NCBI GenBank assembly: GCA_002371675.1
Contig: DFGE01000023.1
Span: forward strand, 45,153-52,008
Source of the DNA: Clostridiales bacterium UBA3758
GTDB lineage: Bacteria; Bacillota; Clostridia; Oscillospirales; Oscillospiraceae
Direction of reading: 5' to 3'
DNA length: 6,856 nt
Made by a program: the position numbers and the translations under genes. Below the pieces are notes generated by a model. That model had not been told where the DNA came from and ran no database searches. It saw only the letters and a program-made list of their open reading frames with translations. Below, in pieces: positions 1 to 4,444 of the stretch; the first letter of the stretch is position 1; each line of letters begins with the position of its first letter.

Positions 1-32
1 AGGGCAAGGGCAAGGCAAAGGATCTTTTTCAT
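1..32 (-). CDS. N-terminal start of an exported protein or lipoprotein (partial, runs off the left edge)
   Basis: Read on the minus strand, an ATG at 32-30 is followed by codons for MKKILCLALAL and then the window ends. Two Lys followed by a run of Leu/Ala/Cys is the n-region and the beginning of the h-region of a Sec signal peptide. In Clostridia such starts are common on solute-binding lipoproteins, but the lipobox would lie outside the window, so lipoprotein status is a guess. The start is supported by a very strong ribosome binding site, AGGAGGAG, six bases upstream. The gene is divergent from glnA and shares a 571-base gap with it. No confident minus-strand promoter was found in that gap. 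The mature product cannot be named from this fragment. Confidence 0.75.
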   Translation of the reverse strand, partial: MKKILCLALA

Positions 33-38
33 AAGGCT

Positions 39-46
39 CTCCTCCT
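39..46 (-). promoter_or_regulatory. Ribosome binding site of the left-edge gene
   Basis: The minus strand reads AGGAGGAG here, a near-perfect complement to the 16S rRNA tail. A six-base spacer (AGCCTT) separates it from the ATG at 32. It decides the start of the truncated gene and argues strongly that the ten-codon fragment is real. Confidence 0.8.
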
Positions 47-150
47 GTATGCAAAATGGTCGGGTTTTTGTCCTCAGCGATCCAGACGCAGGCTGCGGGA
101 AAAAGTTCCCACAGGGAAAAACAAAATTCCTGCGGCGCTCGCAAGACCAT

Positions 151-310
151 ATTCTTGATGTTCCAATTTATTCTTGCATCAATCCGACAGCCTGTGCAGG
201 CACAGCAAGAATAGTTTATCGCCATTTCGCTCGCCGCTCACGCGGCAGCCGCGAAATATGGCTGCTCTTGCCCGCCGATTCATTCAAGAATGAATCGGTG
301 GGCAAGAGCA
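151..310 (+). repeat. Structured dispersed repeat, copy 1
   Basis: Positions 151-300 align without gaps to 3271-3420 (constant offset 3120) with about 124 of 150 identical bases by hand count, roughly 83%. Similarity fades abruptly outside 151 to about 314. The unit is full of inverted repeats: GCCTG/CAGGC (190-194 with 197-201), GCCGC/GCGGC (233-237 with 242-246), both with arms identical in the two copies, ATTCTTGC/GCAAGAAT (170-177 with 205-212), and a long terminal hairpin at 263-310. The copies have opposite orientation relative to the downstream gene: same strand as glnA here, opposite strand to psuG at copy 2. This fits an insertable repeat (REP- or MITE-like) or an independent structured RNA better than a gene-specific leader. 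No recognisable coding potential or known family was identified. Confidence 0.85.
263..310 (+). other. 23-bp near-perfect hairpin at the end of repeat copy 1
   Basis: Arms 263-285 and 288-310 are complementary over 23 positions with a single G-T wobble (274 with 299) and only two unpaired bases (AA) at the tip, so the real loop would be slightly larger. There is no T-run after it on either strand, so it does not look like a simple intrinsic terminator. In copy 2 the inner part of the stem is largely kept while the outer part has decayed. Confidence 0.8.
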
Positions 311-381
311 TGCCTGGGCGGCGAAGAAAAGAAGATTTCGTTCAATTTGACGGAAACCGCGCTTTTTTCGCCCCTTTTCTC

Positions 382-410
382 TGTACAAAATTGAAAAGCT
401 CTGCTATAAT
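382..410 (+). promoter_or_regulatory. Extended -10 housekeeping promoter, probably for glnA
   Basis: The sequence shows TGTACA (382-387), a 17-base spacer, and a perfect TATAAT (405-410). The TG of an extended -10 lies at 402-403, giving TGCTATAAT. This matches the sigma-A/sigma-70 consensus well, with four of six bases in the -35. Transcription would begin near 417 and give a leader of about 187 nt before the glnA start codon. It lies about 70 bases downstream of repeat copy 1. Operator sites for a nitrogen regulator were looked for by eye and none was recognised. Confidence 0.7.
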
Positions 411-500
411 CGGAAGCAGGCAGGCGCGGCGTTCCTTCTGAGAGTTCCCGGCTGTTTTTCTGCGCCGCCAGAATTTGCTGTTCTTTGCAATGCGTATATG

Positions 501-564
501 GCAAAACAGCAAGGCTGTTTTGCTGCGCAGCAAAGCTGCGCGGCGAAAAGCTTTTTCGCTTTTC
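501..564 (+). promoter_or_regulatory. Train of three hairpins in the glnA leader
   Basis: Three stem-loops follow each other almost without spacers. The first is GCAAAACAGC/GCTGTTTTGC (501-510 with 514-523, loop AAG). The second is GCGCAGC/GCTGCGC (525-531 with 535-541, loop AAA). The third is GCGAAAA/TTTTCGC (543-549 with 553-559, loop GCT). Alternatives exist: 521-532 is a perfect 12-base palindrome, and GAAAAGC (545-551) can pair with GCTTTTC (558-564). The block ends 39 bases before the glnA start codon and is inside the predicted leader. It could be a regulatory leader, an mRNA-stability element or a second repeat family. It does not match the ANTAR-type paired hexaloop hairpins or the glutamine riboswitch as I know them. 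Confidence 0.6.
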
Positions 565-571
565 ACCATCA

Positions 572-577
572 TATAAT
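572..577 (+). promoter_or_regulatory. Possible second -10 element close to glnA
   Basis: A perfect TATAAT lies 26 bases before the glnA start codon, inside the short inverted repeat ATAAT-C-ATTAT (573-583). No acceptable -35 is present 16-18 bases upstream, where the third leader hairpin lies, and there is no extended TG. It is therefore a weak candidate unless an activator supports it. Confidence 0.25.
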
Positions 578-603
578 CATTATGACAGGGAAGGTAGGAA
601 AAC

Positions 604-2028
604 ATGTCTAAAACCGCCAGAGACATTATGAAGCTCATTGAGGAGCAGCAGATCCGCATGGTCGATTTCAAGATCGTCGACATCAACGGTCAGTTCCGCC
701 ACGTCACCATCCCCGCGGAGCACTTCAACGAGGAGACCATGGAAAACGGCATCGGCTTCGACGCCTCCAACTACGGCTACGCCGTCGTGGAGAAGAGCGA
801 CATGGTCTATATCCCCGACCTTGACACGGCGATGATCGACCCCTTCTGCGCCGTGCCCACCCTCTCGATGATCGGCAACGCCATGATCATCGACTATCCG
901 CACAACCGCCCTCTCAGGCAGTACCCGCGCAACATCGTGCTCGCCGCCGAGCAGTACCTGCGCGACAGCGGCATTGCCGACACGATGATGATCCTGCCGG
1001 AATTTGAGTTCTATCTCTTCGACGAGGTGGGCTGGCAGGTGGAGCACAACGCCATCGGCGTCCATCTCGACACCGCCGGCGCGCACTGGAACAGCAATAC
1101 CGAGGGCAGCGGCAACGTCGTCCCCTTCCAGAGCAACTACCACGTCGCCAAGCCCTTCGACCGCAGCTACGAGTGCCGCAGCGAGATGTGCATGGAGATC
1201 GAGAAGGCCGGCATACCCGTCAAGTACCACCATCCCGAGGTCGGCGGCGCGGGCCAGTTCGAGATCGAGCCCCTGCTGTGCCAGATGTCCACGATGGCCG
1301 ACGGTGCGATGAACGTCAAGTACATTATCCGCAACGTCGCCCGCAAGTACGGTCTGAGCGCCACACTCATGCCCAAGCCCGTCTACGGCGAGGCCGGCAG
1401 CGGCATGCATGTGCATATGCTGCTGCTCAAGGACGGCGAGCCCGTCTTCTCCGATGACGAGGGCTACTCCCACCTCAGCCGTACCGCGCATTACTTCATG
1501 GGCGGCCTGCTCAAGCACATCAACGCCCTCTGCGCCATCACCAACCCCTCCACCAACTCCTTCAAGCGCCTGGTGCCGGGCTTCGAGGCGCCCGTGACCG
1601 TCGGCTACGCCACCTCCAACCGCAGCGCCGTCATCCGCATCCCGGCCTACGCCAAGTCCCCGAAGCTGCGCCGCTTTGAGATCCGCAACCCCGACGCCAC
1701 CTGCAACCCCTATTTCTGCTTCGCGGCGCTGCTCATGGCGGGAATCGACGGCGTGAAGAACCGGATCGACCCGCATGAGAACGGCTGGGGTCCCTACGAC
1801 TGCAATCTCTTCCATCTGCCCGAGGAGGAGAAGGCCAAGCTGCAGCACCTGCCGACCTCGCTCGAGCAGGCGCTCGACGCGCTGGAGCAGGATCATGACT
1901 TCCTCACCGCCGGCGGCGTTTTCCCGGAGGAGCTGCTGCGGAACTTCATCGCCCGCAAGCGCAGGGAGTGCCTCGAGCTCTCCCAGATCCCGCACCCCGC
2001 GGAATTCGAGAAGTATTACAATCTCTGA
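604..2028 (+). CDS. glnA: Type I glutamine synthetase (GSI-beta-like, no adenylylation tyrosine)
   Basis: The enzyme joins ammonia to glutamate with ATP to make glutamine, in the cytoplasm, as a dodecamer in this family. The product has 474 residues, close to the 469 of E. coli GlnA. Visible active-site groups are Glu133/Glu135 in PEFEF, Glu212 and Glu220 in HHPEVGGAGQFE, His269 in GSGMHVHM, Arg322 and Glu328 in FKRLVPGFEAP, Arg340, and Glu359/Arg361 in RRFEIR. Residues about 156-185 (AHWNSNTEG onward) match the insertion typical of GSI-beta. The tyrosine that is adenylylated in enteric GSI-beta (NLYDLPPEE) is Phe403 here (NLFHLPEEE), and the feedback-sensing Arg62 of Bacillus GSI-alpha aligns with Val61. 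Neither classical control is therefore expected. The start is preceded by a purine-rich AAGGTAGGA at 591-599. The gene is single, transcribed from the promoter at 382-410, and ends in a hairpin-rich gap. Confidence 0.98.
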   Translation: MSKTARDIMKLIEEQQIRMVDFKIVDINGQFRHVTIPAEHFNEETMENGIGFDASNYGYAVVEKSDMVYIPDLDTAMIDPFCAVPTLSMIGNAMIIDYPHNRPLRQYPRNIVLAAEQYLRDSGIADTMMILPEFEFYLFDEVGWQVEHNAIGVHLDTAGAHWNSNTEGSGNVVPFQSNYHVAKPFDRSYECRSEMCMEIEKAGIPVKYHHPEVGGAGQFEIEPLLCQMSTMADGAMNVKYIIRNVARKYGLSATLMPKPVYGEAGSGMHVHMLLLKDGEPVFSDDEGYSHLSRTAHYFMGGLLKHINALCAITNPSTNSFKRLVPGFEAPVTVGYATSNRSAVIRIPAYAKSPKLRRFEIRNPDATCNPYFCFAALLMAGIDGVKNRIDPHENGWGPYDCNLFHLPEEEKAKLQHLPTSLEQALDALEQDHDFLTAGGVFPEELLRNFIARKRRECLELSQIPHPAEFEKYYNL

Positions 2029-2047
2029 CCGAACACCCTGTTCAACA

Positions 2048-2081
2048 AGACAGCCCCGGCTCAAATGAGCCGGGGCTGTCT
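2048..2081 (+). terminator. Hairpin just after glnA, without a T-run
   Basis: A 16-bp perfect stem (2048-2063 with 2066-2081) begins 19 bases after the glnA stop codon. The arms begin AGACAGCCCCGG and end CCGGGGCTGTCT, the same as the hairpin at 2245-2272. A T-tract is absent on the plus side, where the next bases are CAAGCTGTCGAC. As it stands it is an incomplete intrinsic terminator, and may be a displaced or duplicated copy of the one at 2245-2280. Confidence 0.65.
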
Positions 2082-2111
2082 CAAGCTGTCGACAAAGTGT
2101 CGACAGCTTGA
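2081..2111. other. 14-bp inverted repeat in the glnA-psuG gap
   Basis: TCAAGCTGTCGACA (2081-2094) pairs perfectly with TGTCGACAGCTTGA (2098-2111) around an AAG loop. It touches the preceding hairpin, sharing base 2081. There is no T-run on either side, so its role is unclear. Confidence 0.75.
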
Positions 2112-2114
2112 AAG

Positions 2115-2152
2115 GCAAAAATGAAAACTTCCGAAAAAGTTTCCATTTTTGC
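2115..2152. other. Inverted repeat with A- and T-tracts, possible weak bidirectional terminator
   Basis: GCAAAAATG (2115-2123) pairs with CATTTTTGC (2144-2152). After one mismatch the stem continues with AAACTT (2125-2130) and AAGTTT (2137-2142). The arms carry A5 and T5 tracts, so either strand could show a hairpin with U-rich descending arm, though the GC content of the stem is low. Confidence 0.55.
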
Positions 2153-2163
2153 ATATATTGAAC

Positions 2164-2193
2164 GTGAAGAGGGGATTACCGTCCCCTCTTCAC
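2164..2193. other. 12-bp perfect inverted repeat in the glnA-psuG gap
   Basis: GTGAAGAGGGGA (2164-2175) pairs perfectly with TCCCCTCTTCAC (2182-2193) around the loop TTACCG. No T-run follows it. It is one of five inverted repeats in about 230 bases between the two convergent genes. Confidence 0.75.
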
Positions 2194-2244
2194 AATCTCC
2201 CCATGCGAAACGAACCATTGCCGCAAGGGTTTGTCTACAGTCTA

Positions 2245-2280
2245 AGACAGCCCCGGAAATCCGGGGCTGTCTCTTTTTTT
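2245..2280 (+). terminator. Intrinsic terminator for plus-strand transcription from glnA
   Basis: A 13-bp perfect GC-rich stem (2245-2257 with 2260-2272, tip AA) is followed by CTTTTTTT at 2273-2280. This is a textbook plus-strand intrinsic terminator about 220 bases after the glnA stop codon. The T-tract lies ten bases from the last codons of convergent psuG. The same hairpin would form in the psuG transcript but would be followed there by TTAGACTG, so it is a poor terminator in that direction. Confidence 0.85.
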
Positions 2281-2290
2281 ATGCAGCGCC

Positions 2291-3211
<921 letters not shown>

Positions 3212-3215
3212 AGGG

Positions 3216-3222
3216 TCCTCCC
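3216..3222 (-). promoter_or_regulatory. Ribosome binding site of psuG
   Basis: The minus strand reads GGGAGGA, with ACCCT following the GGGAGG core before the ATG at 3211. It fixes the psuG start at the first of two nearby ATG codons. Confidence 0.75.
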
Positions 3223-3270
3223 AGTATTCGACGCGGCAGCCGCCGCGCAGTTTTTCCGAAACGATTCGAT

Positions 3271-3437
3271 ACTTTTGATGTGCCGATTTGATCTTGCATC
3301 AGGCCGACAGCCTGTGCAGGCACATCAACAGAATGATATCGCCATTTCTCTCGCCGCTTACGCGGCAAGCGCGAAATATGGCTGATATTTCCCGCCGATC
3401 CATGCAAGAATGAATTGGCGGAGCAATAAATTCCGCC
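3271..3437 (+). repeat. Structured dispersed repeat, copy 2
   Basis: This is the partner of the copy at 151-310, aligned without gaps over 3271-3420. Invariant parts include the GCCTG/CAGGC stem (3310-3314 with 3317-3321) and the GCCGC/GCGGC stem (3353-3357 with 3362-3366). Here the 5' part forms a 10-bp perfect stem, TTGATGTGCC (3275-3284) with GGCACATCAA (3319-3328), different in register from copy 1. The terminal hairpin is shorter, and GGCGGA (3417-3422) can alternatively pair with TCCGCC (3432-3437). The copy fills most of the gap between psuG and the CPBP gene, ends nine bases from the CPBP stop codon, and is antisense to both genes. The alternative hairpin would read on the minus strand as a weak terminator after the CPBP gene. 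Confidence 0.85.
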
Positions 3438-3445
3438 CCGCCCTG

Positions 3446-4357
3446 TCAAGCAAGAGCGGCGTCCTCCTGCGGCGCAGCCTCCGCCTCGCGGCTCCAGCGC
3501 TCGTCCCAGCGCGCGAGGATCGCGGCGCGCTTCGCCGGACGGATGAGCCAGAAGCCCAGCAGGGCGAAGACCAGCCCAAGGCCGAGGTTGAAGAGATTGT
3601 CCGCCAGGGAGAAGGCCTGCACCTGTACGCCGTTGACGACGTAACCCGTCGCGAGGAAGGCCAGCACGTCGTTGAGGAAGTGCAGCAGCATCGTGGGCAG
3701 CAGGTTGGTCGTGCGCAGATAGACCGCGGCGAAGAGGATGCCGAGGCAGAAGGCGTAGATCACCTGCACCAGCGTCGCCACCGGGTCCGCTCCGACGAAG
3801 ATGTTCGTCGCGTGGATGAGGCCGAAGACGATCGAGGTGAGGATCGCGGCGCGGGGGATGGCCTTCTCCGCGCGCCACTGGCGCATCAGATACGAGCCGG
3901 GGATGCCGCGGAAGGCGACCTCCTCTGTCACGCCGGCCATCAGCGCGAGGCTGATGTTCCGCAGGGTCAGACCCTCCGTGCTCAGGGGGCCGAGCAGCGT
4001 GATGCCGAAGATCAGGACAAAGGGTACGGCGAGCATCAGCAGACCCTCGCCAAGATAAGCGCCGCGCAGGCAGCCGCGAAATTCCGGCCGGAACCAGCGC
4101 TTGTGGATCAGCAGCGCGAGAAAGCCGCCGACGGCGCAGGCGAAGCCTACGACGGTGTTCAGCAGCTCTTCGTCCAGCCCGCCGCTGAGCGCGGCCGAGA
4201 TCGAAAAGGGAAGGGCGGCAATGACGCCGACCAGTTGGGCCACCAGATAGGCCCAGAGCGTCAGCAGCAGAAAACCGGCGATCGTGTGCCGGTCGAGGAA
4301 GCGGTGCGTCCGCACGGGACGGGCGGGCGCTTCGGGTATGGGCGCGTATTCGTTCAT
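3446..4357 (-). CDS. CPBP-family intramembrane glutamic endopeptidase
   Basis: The 303-residue product is a polytopic membrane protein with hydrophobic spans at about 26-50, 66-84, 104-124, 168-190, 193-212 and 255-272, by eye. It carries the CPBP (formerly Abi/CaaX protease) motifs in order: EExxxR as Glu145-Glu146-Arg150 (EEVAFRG), FxxxH as Phe178-His182, and HxxxD as His226-Asp230 (HFLND). These form the in-membrane catalytic site in the family. The N-terminal 25 residues are cytoplasm-like and Pro/Arg-rich, and the last 30 are charged and Ala/Glu-rich. Substrates of bacterial members are mostly unknown; some process peptides or give bacteriocin immunity, but no bacteriocin gene is visible here. 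The start is supported by AGGAG at 4368-4364, six bases away. The ATG lies only 18 bases after the T-tract of the ppdK terminator. Confidence 0.92.
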   Translation of the reverse strand: MNEYAPIPEAPARPVRTHRFLDRHTIAGFLLLTLWAYLVAQLVGVIAALPFSISAALSGGLDEELLNTVVGFACAVGGFLALLIHKRWFRPEFRGCLRGAYLGEGLLMLAVPFVLIFGITLLGPLSTEGLTLRNISLALMAGVTEEVAFRGIPGSYLMRQWRAEKAIPRAAILTSIVFGLIHATNIFVGADPVATLVQVIYAFCLGILFAAVYLRTTNLLPTMLLHFLNDVLAFLATGYVVNGVQVQAFSLADNLFNLGLGLVFALLGFWLIRPAKRAAILARWDERWSREAEAAPQEDAALA

Positions 4358-4375
4358 GATAGTCTCCTTGCTTTG

Positions 4376-4405
4376 AAAAACCGCACCCGGTTTCCCGGGT
4401 GCGGT
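4376..4405 (-). terminator. Intrinsic terminator after ppdK
   Basis: On the minus strand a perfect 11-bp stem, ACCGCACCCGG with CCGGGTGCGGT, is capped by a GAAA tetraloop of the stable GNRA class. Its last T begins a run of Ts at 4380-4376. It lies 39 bases after the ppdK stop codon. It also stands immediately before the ribosome binding site of the CPBP gene, so any CPBP message starting upstream must pass through it. Confidence 0.88.
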
Positions 4406-4444
4406 CTGATTCGCCGAACTGATCAGCTCAGCGCGCCGGGACGA

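Noticed and set aside
339..420. CGTTCA (339-344) and CGGAAGCAGG (411-420), reminiscent of glutamine riboswitch core motifs
   Set aside because: The two pieces are about 70 bases apart, with a good promoter between them, and the closing stem and the expected helix between the motifs are absent. The family is known mainly from cyanobacteria and marine metagenomes.
49..441. A 130-codon plus-strand open frame in the left gap
   Set aside because: It has no ribosome binding site (the preceding CTCCTCCT is the complement of one, serving the minus-strand gene). It crosses the structured repeat and the glnA promoter, and shows no recognisable protein features.
501..564. ANTAR-type antiterminator hairpin pair before glnA
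   Set aside because: The stems have 3-base loops rather than the paired hexaloops with fixed A and G expected for ANTAR targets, and no terminator follows before the start codon.
582..611. A nine-codon upstream open frame (MTGKVGKHV) overlapping the glnA start
   Set aside because: It has no ribosome binding site in front of its ATG and looks like a chance frame.
580..2154. A 524-codon open frame on the minus strand opposite glnA
   Set aside because: It is antisense to an unmistakable glutamine synthetase. Its translation is a Val/Gly/Ala/Asp/His-rich composition typical of the reverse strand of GC-rich codons, with no recognisable motif.
3444..3449. TTGACA on the minus strand as a psuG -35 box
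   Set aside because: It overlaps the CPBP stop codon, and no acceptable -10 lies 16-18 bases downstream.
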